From the NCBI GenBank assembly GCA_021443285.1, contig JABUUG010000113.1, positions 1-8,325 of the forward strand: 8,325 nt of DNA, in the 5' to 3' direction. The notes below the pieces were generated by a model. The model saw nothing but the letters and a program-made list of their open reading frames with translations, did not search any database and was not told the origin of the DNA. Made by a program: the position numbers and the translations under genes. Below, in pieces: positions 1-6,171 of this stretch. Source of the DNA: Bacteroidaceae bacterium. GTDB lineage: Bacteria; Bacteroidota; Bacteroidia; Bacteroidales; Bacteroidaceae. Numbering within the stretch: position 1 is the first letter of the stretch; each line of letters starts with the position of its first letter.

Positions 1-6
1 TTTGTC

Positions 7-42
7 TTTAACTCCCTTAACTCCTTTAACTCCCTTAACTCC
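7..42 (+). repeat. Tandem AACTCC repeat, two perfect 18-nt copies
   Basis: The 18-mer TTTAACTCCCTTAACTCC occurs twice without mismatch (7-24 and 25-42). Each copy is itself two near-identical 9-nt half units that differ only in the first base (T or C). The array lies directly upstream of oadB and runs into a conserved tail (35-60). The same AACTCC word, with an 11-nt period, recurs upstream of vsr. An opposing GGAGTT arm like the one near vsr may lie just outside the window. The repeat is seen directly; any function is unknown. Confidence 0.85.
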
Positions 43-60
43 AATTTATAGAACCTACCT
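35..60 (+). repeat. Conserved tail of repeat module, copy 1 (before oadB)
   Basis: This 26-nt segment matches 1445-1470 at 22 of 26 positions without gaps, including an identical core ATTTATAGAA and a shared ACCT end. It lies 14 nt before the oadB start codon; the other copy lies 17 nt before the vsr start codon. The shared placement suggests a mobile or amplified intergenic module that may supply a promoter or leader. It has no clear TAnnTTTG box, so promoter activity is only a guess. Confidence 0.6.
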
Positions 61-74
61 AATTCGTTATACTA

Positions 75-1226
75 ATGACAGATTTTATAGCTGAGAACTT
101 TTACGAGTTTCTTACATATACCGGTTTTGCCAATGCAGAGTGGCCGAACCTCGTGATGATTTGCGTCGGAATGTTTTTCATCTGGCTTGCAATCAAGAAA
201 GACTTTGAGCCTCTGCTCCTTGTACCGATTGGTTTGGGAATCATTCTCGGTAATATCCCATTCCGTGCAGATGCAGGTCTTGAGATAGGACTTTATGAAG
301 ACCATTCTGTGCTTAACATCTTCTATCAGGGTGTGCGTCAGGGATGGTATCCGCCCCTTGTGTTCCTCGGAATCGGTGCGATGACGGACTTCTCCGCTCT
401 TATCGCCAATCCGAAGCTTGTGCTTATCGGTGCCGCCGCACAGTTCGGTATCTTCGGTGCATACATGACAGCCCTCGCCATCGGCTTTGAGCCAAACCAG
501 GCAGCCGGTATCGCCATCATCGGTGGTGCAGACGGTCCAACGGCAATCTTCCTGTCGAGCAAGCTGTGTCCTAACCTGATGGGTGCCATTGCAGTGTGCG
601 CATACTCATACATGGCACTTGTGCCGGTGATTCAGCCGCCACTCATGCGTCTGCTCACTACAAAGAAGGAACGCGTCATCCGCATGAAGCCTGCACGCCA
701 GGTGTCGCAGACAGAGCGTATCCTCTTCCCGATTATCGGACTTCTGCTGACCACATTCATCGTGCCTTCGGGTCTGCCACTGTTAGGTATGCTCTTCTTC
801 GGCAACCTGCTGAAGGAGTCTGGTAAGACAACACGTCTCGCCAAGACTGCGGGCAACGCCCTTAACGACGTGATTGTATCGCTTCTCGGTCTGACAGTAG
901 GATGCTCAACACAGGCATCTGAGTTCCTCACACTGAACACTATCTTCATCTTCTTCCTCGGAGCCTGCGCCTTCGTTGTTGCATCTGTATCGGGTGTATG
1001 CTTCGTGAAGTTCATGAACCTGTTCCTGCCGAAGAACAACCAGATTAACCCGCTCATCGGTAATGCCGGAGTGTCTGCTGTGCCAATGAGTGCGCGTATC
1101 TCTAACAACCTCGGTCTTGAGTACGACCGCCACAACTTCCTCCTCATGCACGCCATGGGTCCGAATGTGGCTGGTGTTATCGGCTCGGCAGTTGCCGCCG
1201 GTGCATTGCTCGGATTCCTGTCGTAA
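75..1226 (+). CDS. oadB: Na+-translocating decarboxylase beta subunit (OadB/MmdB family)
   Basis: This is the integral membrane subunit that decarboxylates carboxybiotin and couples this to Na+ export in oxaloacetate or methylmalonyl-CoA decarboxylases. The product is 383 aa, a normal length for the short form of the family, and strongly hydrophobic with multiple membrane segments. Family signatures are visible: GIGAMTDF at about 99-106, GGADGPTAIF at 150-159 with the conserved membrane aspartate D153, GNAGVSAVP at 329-337, and HAMGPNVAG at 359-367 near the C-terminus. ATG at 75 is the first good start; there is no strong Shine-Dalgarno sequence. The alpha (carboxyltransferase), biotin-carrier and gamma subunits are not in the window and may lie upstream. 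The substrate cannot be decided from this subunit alone; methylmalonyl-CoA is plausible for a propionate/succinate producer, so mmdB is an alternative name. A strong terminator follows it. Confidence 0.93.
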   Translation: MTDFIAENFYEFLTYTGFANAEWPNLVMICVGMFFIWLAIKKDFEPLLLVPIGLGIILGNIPFRADAGLEIGLYEDHSVLNIFYQGVRQGWYPPLVFLGIGAMTDFSALIANPKLVLIGAAAQFGIFGAYMTALAIGFEPNQAAGIAIIGGADGPTAIFLSSKLCPNLMGAIAVCAYSYMALVPVIQPPLMRLLTTKKERVIRMKPARQVSQTERILFPIIGLLLTTFIVPSGLPLLGMLFFGNLLKESGKTTRLAKTAGNALNDVIVSLLGLTVGCSTQASEFLTLNTIFIFFLGACAFVVASVSGVCFVKFMNLFLPKNNQINPLIGNAGVSAVPMSARISNNLGLEYDRHNFLLMHAMGPNVAGVIGSAVAAGALLGFLS

Positions 1227-1249
1227 GCAGAACATCTTTAATTTCAGAT

Positions 1250-1297
1250 AAAAAGGAAGTTAAGGGAAGTTATCAGTCTTTCCTTAGCTTCCTTTTT
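1250..1297 (+). terminator. Rho-independent terminator after oadB
   Basis: A 20-bp stem is formed by 1250-1269 and 1278-1297 around an 8-nt loop. Eighteen pairs are Watson-Crick and two are G-U. The stem begins AAAAAGGAAG and ends CTTCCTTTTT, so the A-tract/T-tract base makes it potentially bidirectional, and the T run continues into TTTTTATTTG. It begins 23 nt after the oadB stop codon. The left arm contains GGAAGTT twice with a 9-nt spacing, close to the repeat word of the nearby arrays. Confidence 0.88.
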
Positions 1298-1333
1298 ATT
1301 TGCTTGTAAACTATTAGGAATTGTAGTTAATGA

Positions 1334-1377
1334 GGAGTTAAAGGGGAGTTAAAGGGGAGTTAAAGGGGAGTTAAAGG
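1334..1377 (+). repeat. Four perfect 11-nt GGAGTTAAAGG tandem repeats (left arm)
   Basis: Four exact head-to-tail copies of GGAGTTAAAGG occupy 1334-1344, 1345-1355, 1356-1366 and 1367-1377. The unit is the reverse complement of the CTTTAACTCC word in the array at 1410-1452, so the two arrays can fold together into a long hairpin or cruciform. Confidence 0.9.
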
Positions 1378-1390
1378 GAAGATAGGCTTG

Positions 1391-1403
1391 TGTATCAGAT
1401 ACA
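1391..1403. repeat. 13-nt palindrome TGTATC-A-GATACA between the two arrays
   Basis: TGTATC (1391-1396) and GATACA (1398-1403) are perfect inverted repeats around a single A. The palindrome lies in the 32-nt segment separating the two inverted arrays, so it would be at the tip of the large hairpin. In DNA it could also be a dimeric protein-binding site. Neither role is demonstrated. Confidence 0.5.
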
Positions 1404-1409
1404 TACGTC

Positions 1410-1452
1410 ACTTTAACTCCACTTTAACTCCACAATAACTCCACTTCACTCC
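1410..1452 (+). repeat. Degenerate 11-nt CTTTAACTCC repeats (right arm)
   Basis: There are two exact copies of ACTTTAACTCC (1410-1420 and 1421-1431), one diverged copy ending in AATAACTCC (1432-1442) and one 10-nt copy ACTTCACTCC (1443-1452). The copies nearest the central loop are the best preserved and pair with 10 of 11 bases of the left-arm units; the outer two have decayed. The array runs directly into the conserved tail before vsr. Confidence 0.85.
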
Positions 1453-1470
1453 CATTTATAGAATCCACCT
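1445..1470 (+). repeat. Conserved tail of repeat module, copy 2 (before vsr)
   Basis: This is the second copy of the 26-nt segment seen at 35-60 (22 of 26 identical, core ATTTATAGAA). It overlaps the last AACTCC-like unit and ends immediately before the vsr ribosome binding site. Because oadB and vsr are unrelated genes, the shared upstream sequence is best explained by a dispersed intergenic element rather than gene duplication. Confidence 0.6.
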
Positions 1471-1471
1471 T

Positions 1472-1478
1472 AAAGGAG
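1472..1478 (+). promoter_or_regulatory. Shine-Dalgarno-like site of vsr
   Basis: AAAGGAG lies 9 nt before ATG at 1488 and supports that start. Most other genes here have no such site. It directly abuts the repeat module, and CTCC words of the right-arm array could in principle pair with it. Confidence 0.6.
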
Positions 1479-1487
1479 ATTCCGCAG

Positions 1488-2057
1488 ATGGCAGACAAAC
1501 TGACACCGCAGCAGCGACATAAGTGCATGAGCCGCATAAAGGGAAGGGACACGAAGCCGGAAATGCTTGTGCGCCGATGGCTTTGGCATGACGGATGGCG
1601 ATACCGTCTGTGTGTGAAGGGCTTTCCCGGCAGGCCGGACTTAGTGATAAGGAGAATCAAGACGGTTATATTTGTGAACGGCTGTTTCTGGCACGGGCAT
1701 AATGTGGTCAGTGAGAGGGTGGGGGAGTCGCCTGCCAAGGTGCATGAGTTTGACGCTGATATGACATCTTTTGAACTTACGGACAGCGGTTGCTGCAAGA
1801 TTCCGCACACAAACCGTGCGTTCTGGATAAGGAAGATAACGACCAACCGTCTGCGCGACTACCGCAACTACTCGGTTTATATTCAGGCGGGCTGGCGTGT
1901 GCTTGTTGTGTGGGAGTGTATGCTGAAGCCGAAAACTCGGACAGACACCCTTAGGGCATTGTCGCACCGTCTCAACACGATATTCCTTGAGAGTCTGAAG
2001 AAGCCGAAGGAATATGCTTTTGAACGGGAAGACGCGTGCGGTATGGTTGCCGAGTAG
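1488..2057 (+). CDS. vsr: Very short patch repair (Vsr-type) mismatch endonuclease
   Basis: Vsr enzymes nick DNA 5' of T:G mismatches that arise when 5-methylcytosine deaminates. The 189-aa product has the family features in order: RIKGRDTKPE (about 16-25), GFPGRPDLV (45-53) with probable catalytic D51, the core VNGCFWHGH (63-71), FWIRKITTNRLRD (112-124), and GWRVLVVWEC (135-144). C66, H71 and C144 match known zinc ligands of the E. coli enzyme (C66, H71, C117 there). The fourth ligand (C73 in E. coli) is not next to H71; C102/C103 probably replace it after an insertion of about 28 residues. The tail after WEC is also longer than in E. coli (156 aa). No cytosine methyltransferase gene is visible in the window, so the gene is solitary here. 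The start is supported by AAAGGAG upstream. It may have been acquired horizontally, as is common for vsr genes, but base use alone does not prove this. Confidence 0.9.
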   Translation: MADKLTPQQRHKCMSRIKGRDTKPEMLVRRWLWHDGWRYRLCVKGFPGRPDLVIRRIKTVIFVNGCFWHGHNVVSERVGESPAKVHEFDADMTSFELTDSGCCKIPHTNRAFWIRKITTNRLRDYRNYSVYIQAGWRVLVVWECMLKPKTRTDTLRALSHRLNTIFLESLKKPKEYAFEREDACGMVAE

Positions 2058-2187
2058 TTATTTGCATGTTCGCCGCTGACGCGACGAATGTAGGGGTGGC
2101 AAAGTGTTGTTTTTGGTATGTGGAGATTGCGAAATTGATGGTAAACAATTGGTTGATTAATGTTTGTTAAATAATGTTTATTGTCTG

Positions 2188-2221
2188 ATTGTGGATTATT
2201 GATGTATGTTTGGTAAATTTG
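2188..2221 (+). promoter_or_regulatory. Probable Bacteroidota-type promoter of the nqr operon
   Basis: TAAATTTG (2214-2221) fits the Bacteroidota -7 consensus TAnnTTTG exactly. A candidate -33 element ATTG lies at 2188-2191, 22 nt upstream, slightly further than the usual 19-21 nt. Transcription would begin near 2228-2232, leaving a leader of about 35 nt before the nqrA ATG at 2264. The surrounding 2120-2263 is AT-rich, as expected for a promoter region. Confidence 0.5.
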
Positions 2222-2263
2222 TCGCGAGAAATTTTATATATTCATCATATTATCAATAAAGTA

Positions 2264-3613
2264 ATGACACAGTACATTAAACTAAGCAAAGGCCTGAACA
2301 TCGCGCTCAAGGGCAAGGCGCAGAAGAGCGTCAAGGATGTGGCCTTAGGCGAAGATTTTGCTGTTGTTCCTGCTGCCTTCGAAGGACTTGTCCCGAAGAT
2401 TCTCGTCAAGGCTGGCGACAAGGTTCTTGCTGGCGATGCCCTGTATGAATCGAAGCACTGCCCGTCGCTGAAAGTGGTTTCGCCGGTGAGCGGTACCGTC
2501 AGCGAGGTGGTACGAGGCGAGAGGCGCAAGGTGCTGCTCGTGAAAATCAGCGCAGACAAGGAACAGAAGCAGAAGGACTTCGGCAAGAAGGACATTGAGA
2601 AGATGTCTGCAGGTGACATTGTTGAGTTGCTTTCGGAAAGCGGTATGATGGCGTTTGTAAACCAGTTGCCTTACGACACTGTGGTTTGCGACCCGTCCGT
2701 TACTCCGAAGGCAATTTTTGTTTCCGCCTTCCGCGACATGCCTTTAGAGGCTGAGGCGGAAGTGGAGTTTGCTGGCGAGGATGCCGCTTTCAAGGCTGGT
2801 ATCAACGCCTTGGCACGGATAGCCACCACCTATGTGGGCATCTGTCCGGGACAGGAAGGGCAGCCTTTCACACAGGGACTCAACGCAGAGGTGGCAGTGT
2901 TCTCTGGTAAGTGTCCGGCAGGCAATGTCTCTGTACAGGTGAATCATCTTGACCCGGTGAACAAGGGCGAGGTGGTATGGACGGTTGACCCTATGGCAGT
3001 CATCTTCATCGGACGTCTGGTTACGACTGGCAAGGCTGACTTCTCGCGCCGCATAGCTGTTGCGGGCAGCGAGATGAAGAGCCCATGCTATGTGAAGACC
3101 ATTATCGGACAGTCGCTGAAGGCTGTACTGGACGGTCAGCTCGACTCTGCTGATAATGTGCGCATAATCAACGGCAACCCGCTGACAGGCAAGCTCTCTG
3201 GGCTTGACGACTACCTCTGGGCTACATCGTCGTGCATCACCGCCATTCCGGAGAACTCATGTCCGGACGAGCTGTTGGGATGGATTATGCCGCGCTTCAA
3301 GAATTTCTCTGTCTCGCGCACATACTTCTCGTGGCTTCAGGGCAAGAAGGAGTATGCTCTCGACGCACGCATCAAGGGCGAGGCACGCCACATGATTATG
3401 TCGGGCGAGTACGACGAGGTGTTCCCTATGGACATCTACCCGGAATACCTGATAAAGGCAATCATCGCGCAGGACATCGACAAGATGGAGCAACTCGGCA
3501 TCTACGAGGTGTCGCCAAAGGACTTCGCGCTGGCAGAATTTGTTTGTTCTTCAAAACAGCCTCTGCAGGCTATCGTGCGCAGCGGGCTTGATATGCTAAA
3601 GAAAGAAAATTAA
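2264..3613 (+). CDS. nqrA: Na+-translocating NADH:quinone reductase subunit A
   Basis: NqrA is the cytoplasmic, non-flavin subunit that sits on NqrB and contributes to the quinone site region. The product is 449 aa with ATG at 2264, close to the usual 446-450 aa. The N-terminus IKLSKGLNIALKGKA and the conserved segment KVVSPVSGTVSEVVRGERRK (about residues 70-90) are typical of the family's biotinyl/lipoyl-like barrel. No membrane segment is evident, as expected. The reading frame is open back to 2189, but those extra 25 codons overlap the -7 box and look unlike NqrA, so 2264 is preferred. There is no clear Shine-Dalgarno sequence, only an AT-rich leader. It is the first gene of the operon; nqrB follows after 15 nt. 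Confidence 0.96.
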   Translation: MTQYIKLSKGLNIALKGKAQKSVKDVALGEDFAVVPAAFEGLVPKILVKAGDKVLAGDALYESKHCPSLKVVSPVSGTVSEVVRGERRKVLLVKISADKEQKQKDFGKKDIEKMSAGDIVELLSESGMMAFVNQLPYDTVVCDPSVTPKAIFVSAFRDMPLEAEAEVEFAGEDAAFKAGINALARIATTYVGICPGQEGQPFTQGLNAEVAVFSGKCPAGNVSVQVNHLDPVNKGEVVWTVDPMAVIFIGRLVTTGKADFSRRIAVAGSEMKSPCYVKTIIGQSLKAVLDGQLDSADNVRIINGNPLTGKLSGLDDYLWATSSCITAIPENSCPDELLGWIMPRFKNFSVSRTYFSWLQGKKEYALDARIKGEARHMIMSGEYDEVFPMDIYPEYLIKAIIAQDIDKMEQLGIYEVSPKDFALAEFVCSSKQPLQAIVRSGLDMLKKEN

Positions 3614-3628
3614 TCAATTTGCTTGAGA

Positions 3629-4789
3629 ATGAAATTTTTAGTTGATTTAAGAAATAACCTGAAACCCAACTTCGAGAAGGGGGGTAAGTTTCACTACCTG
3701 AGAAGCGTCTTCGACGGTTTTGACTCGTTCCTCTTCGTGCCGAACAAGACGGCGAAGTCGGGTGCACACATACATGATGCCGTCGATTCGAAGCGCATCA
3801 TCAGTTTTGTGGTTATAGCCTTGCTGCCCGCGCTGCTGTTCGGCATGTATAACATCGGCTACCAGAACGCTGTTTCGGCTGGCCAGCTTGCGAACACAAG
3901 CGGCATGGAGATGTTCATCTACGGCGCGCTGCAGGTGCTGCCGAAGATACTTGTAAGCTATATCGTCGGCCTCTCCATTGAGTTCGCATGGGCGCAGTGG
4001 AAGGGCGAGGAGATTCACGAGGGCTTCCTCGCTTCCGGTATCCTTATTCCTATGATTATCCCTATCGGCTGTCCGCTGTGGATGCTTGCCATCGCCACCG
4101 CCTTCGCTGTGGTTATCGGCAAGGAGATATTCGGCGGTACGGGTATGAACATCTTCAACCCGGCACTCGTGGCACGCGCATTCCTGTTCTTCTCTTATCC
4201 GTCGATGATGAGCGGTGACAAGGTGTGGGTTGCCAACGACACTGTGTTCGGCCTCGGCTATCAGCTGCCCGACACATTCACCGCCGCCACTCCGCTGGCA
4301 CAGGTGGCTGCAGGAACATACCAGGCTGCCTGCCCTTGTGAGGCTATCGTAGGCCTTATACCCGGCTCTATCGGCGAGACTTCGGTCATTGCTATAGCAC
4401 TCGGCGGACTGTTCCTGCTCTGGACAGGCGTGGCTTCATGGCGCACAATGATCAGCGTGTTCGTGGGCGGTGCCGTTGCCGGACTTATCTTCAAGGCTCT
4501 CGACATGACTCCTATCGAATGGTATGAGCATCTTGTGTTAGGCGGATTCTGTTTCGGTGCAGTGTTCATGGCTACCGACCCTGTCACATCGTGCCGTACA
4601 AACACCGGCAAGTACATCTTCGGCGTGTTCGTGGGACTTGTGGCAGTTACTGTCCGCGTTATGAACCCTGGCTACCCGGAGGGTATGATGCTCGCTATCC
4701 TGCTGATGAACATGTGGGCTCCGCTGATTGACTACTGCGTAGTGAACAGTAACATTTCGAAGCGTGCTAAACGTGCAACCATTAAATAA
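3629..4789 (+). CDS. nqrB: Na+-translocating NADH:quinone reductase subunit B
   Basis: NqrB is the large membrane subunit that binds riboflavin and a covalent FMN, forms part of the quinone and Na+ path, and is homologous to RnfD. The product is 386 aa from ATG 3629, with multiple hydrophobic helices. The FMN attachment motif Dxx(S/T)xAT is present as DTFTAAT (215-221), giving T221 as the likely FMN-linked threonine. The residue before AT is alanine rather than the common glycine. Other family blocks are EGFLASGILIPMIIP (131-145), GKEIFGGTGMNIFNPAL (164-180), and MATDPVTS (314-321). An in-frame TTG lies two codons upstream (3623), but ATG is the better start; no Shine-Dalgarno sequence is evident. 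ApbE would be needed to attach FMN and is not encoded here. The gap to nqrC is 9 nt. Confidence 0.96.
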   Translation: MKFLVDLRNNLKPNFEKGGKFHYLRSVFDGFDSFLFVPNKTAKSGAHIHDAVDSKRIISFVVIALLPALLFGMYNIGYQNAVSAGQLANTSGMEMFIYGALQVLPKILVSYIVGLSIEFAWAQWKGEEIHEGFLASGILIPMIIPIGCPLWMLAIATAFAVVIGKEIFGGTGMNIFNPALVARAFLFFSYPSMMSGDKVWVANDTVFGLGYQLPDTFTAATPLAQVAAGTYQAACPCEAIVGLIPGSIGETSVIAIALGGLFLLWTGVASWRTMISVFVGGAVAGLIFKALDMTPIEWYEHLVLGGFCFGAVFMATDPVTSCRTNTGKYIFGVFVGLVAVTVRVMNPGYPEGMMLAILLMNMWAPLIDYCVVNSNISKRAKRATIK

Positions 4790-4798
4790 TTCGTGACT

Positions 4799-5548
4799 AT
4801 GGCTAAATTCAAATGTAAAGTATGTGGCTATGTCCACGAAGGTGACAAGGCACCGGAGAAATGTCCCGTTTGCCAGGCTCCCGCTTCCGAATTTGAGGAA
4901 ATGGTAGAGGAAGGCGCGCCAAAGAAGAAAGGGCTGGACACCAACTCCAACGCTTACACCATAATATATGCTGCGGTGATGGTTGTTATCGTGGCGTTCC
5001 TCCTCGCCTTCGTCTCTTCTTCGCTGAAAGACAAGCAGGAGGCTAATGTGAAGCTCGACTACAAGAAGCAGATTCTCAACTCGCTCGACCTGCGCGGACT
5101 CTCCAACGAAGAGGCTGAGGCAAAGTATAACGAGGTCGTAAAAGAAGAGCAGACCGTAGAGAACGGCTACTCTATCTACACCTGTGAGCTGAACGGCGAG
5201 ACGAAGTATATCCTGACCGTTCACGGCATGGGACTCTGGAACACCATCTCCGGCTTCATCGCGCTGAACGCCGACAAGGAGACAGTCTATGGAGTGTTCT
5301 TCAACCACGAAGGCGAGACCGCCGGTCTTGGCGCTGAGATAAAGGACAGCAAGGCATGGCAGGACCTCTTCAAGGGCAAGAAGCTCTACAAGGACGGCAT
5401 CGACGGCATTGCGCTCGGCGTGAAGAAAAAGGTGGAGAACCCGGAGAATGAGGTGGATGCCGTCACCGGCGCTACGCTCACTTCAGACGGTGTTGACCTC
5501 ATGCTGAAGGACGGACTCAAAAAGTATAATGATTTTCTAAAGAAATAA
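4799..5548 (+). CDS. nqrC: Na+-NQR subunit C with an N-terminal rubredoxin-like domain
   Basis: NqrC carries a covalent FMN and passes electrons within the Nqr complex. The 249-aa product has two parts. Residues 1-35 form a rubredoxin-like iron site: CKVCGY (C6, C9) and CPVCQAP (C22, C25), of the short form found at the C-terminus of rubrerythrins. A basic/polar linker (about 36-50) and one membrane helix (about 52-73) follow. The soluble NqrC domain then has HGMGLWNTI (142-150), NHEGETAGLG (169-178) and the FMN motif DAVTGAT (220-226), with T226 as the likely attachment residue. Since the FMN domain of NqrC is extracytoplasmic, the rubredoxin part should lie in the cytoplasm. Classical NqrC (for example Vibrio) lacks it. 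The frame is continuous, so this is a true fusion. An in-frame GTG at 4793 is a weaker start. nqrD begins 3 nt after the stop. Confidence 0.95.
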   Translation: MAKFKCKVCGYVHEGDKAPEKCPVCQAPASEFEEMVEEGAPKKKGLDTNSNAYTIIYAAVMVVIVAFLLAFVSSSLKDKQEANVKLDYKKQILNSLDLRGLSNEEAEAKYNEVVKEEQTVENGYSIYTCELNGETKYILTVHGMGLWNTISGFIALNADKETVYGVFFNHEGETAGLGAEIKDSKAWQDLFKGKKLYKDGIDGIALGVKKKVENPENEVDAVTGATLTSDGVDLMLKDGLKKYNDFLKK

Positions 5549-5551
5549 GTT

Positions 5552-6157
5552 ATGGCAAGCAATAAAGAAGCATTTGTTAATCCGCTGAACCAAGACCACC
5601 CGATACTCGTTCAGGTGCTCGGTATCTGTTCAGCCTTGGCTGTCACCTCACAGCTTGAGCCAGCCATTGTGATGGGACTTGCTGTAACAATCATTACAGC
5701 ATTCTCCAACGTTACGATTTCTGTTATCCGCAACACCATACCCAACCGCATCCGCATCATCGTGCAGCTCGTTGTGGTGGCAGCTCTTGTTACGATAGTG
5801 TCGCAGGTGCTGAAGGCTTTCGCTTACGATGTGAGCGTACAGCTGTCGGTATATGTGGGACTTATCATCACAAACTGTATCCTTATGGGCCGCCTTGAGG
5901 CATTCGCCATGACCAACAAGCCGCTGCCTTCGTTCATCGACGGTCTGGCAAACGGTCTGGGATACGCCTACATACTCGTTATCGTGGGCGGTGTGCGTGA
6001 GCTTCTCGGACGCGGCACTCTTCTCGGCTTCCGCATCATTCCGGAGGGCGCATACGATTTCGGATATGTGAACAACGGTATGATGACAATGTCAGTGATG
6101 TCGCTCATCCTGCTCGGCATCGTCATCTGGGTACACCGTGCCATTACTAACAAATAA
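5552..6157 (+). CDS. nqrD: Na+-translocating NADH:quinone reductase subunit D
   Basis: NqrD is an integral membrane subunit that pairs with NqrE as an inverted-topology homologue; together they hold an iron or Fe-S centre inside the membrane. The product is 201 aa with about six hydrophobic helices. C26 (in [15 protein letters not shown]) and C109 (in [12 protein letters not shown]) correspond to the metal-binding cysteines of Vibrio NqrD (C29 and C112). [20 protein letters not shown] (128-147) followed by [11 protein letters not shown] is a strong NqrD/RnfE-family signature. The partner genes on both sides identify it as NqrD rather than RnfE. ATG at 5552 follows the nqrC stop by 3 nt, which suggests translational coupling. 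Confidence 0.96.
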   Translation: MASNKEAFVNPLNQDHPILVQVLGICSALAVTSQLEPAIVMGLAVTIITAFSNVTISVIRNTIPNRIRIIVQLVVVAALVTIVSQVLKAFAYDVSVQLSVYVGLIITNCILMGRLEAFAMTNKPLPSFIDGLANGLGYAYILVIVGGVRELLGRGTLLGFRIIPEGAYDFGYVNNGMMTMSVMSLILLGIVIWVHRAITNK

Positions 6158-6171
6158 CACATTCTGCAAAC

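Noticed and set aside
632..1156. Long antisense open frame inside oadB
   Set aside because: It is a shadow of the oadB frame; its translation has no protein family features.
1334..1452. CRISPR array
   Set aside because: The units are contiguous 11-mers without unique spacers, and there are no cas genes.
2069..2088. Weak hairpin TTCGCCG/CGACGAA after vsr
   Set aside because: It has one mismatch, a short stem and no T-tract, so it is not supported as a terminator.
2189..2263. In-frame 25-codon upstream extension of nqrA
   Set aside because: It overlaps the candidate -7 box TAAATTTG and encodes residues unlike any NqrA N-terminus; starting at ATG 2264 gives the normal length.
3623..3628. TTG start two codons before the nqrB ATG
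   Set aside because: The ATG at 3629 starts directly at the conserved N-terminus and no ribosome binding site favours TTG.
4793..4798. GTG start two codons before the nqrC ATG
   Set aside because: ATG 4799 is the stronger codon and leaves the rubredoxin-like domain complete.
4538..5308. Long antisense open frame across nqrB/nqrC
   Set aside because: It lies opposite two well-identified genes and is His/Val-rich shadow sequence.
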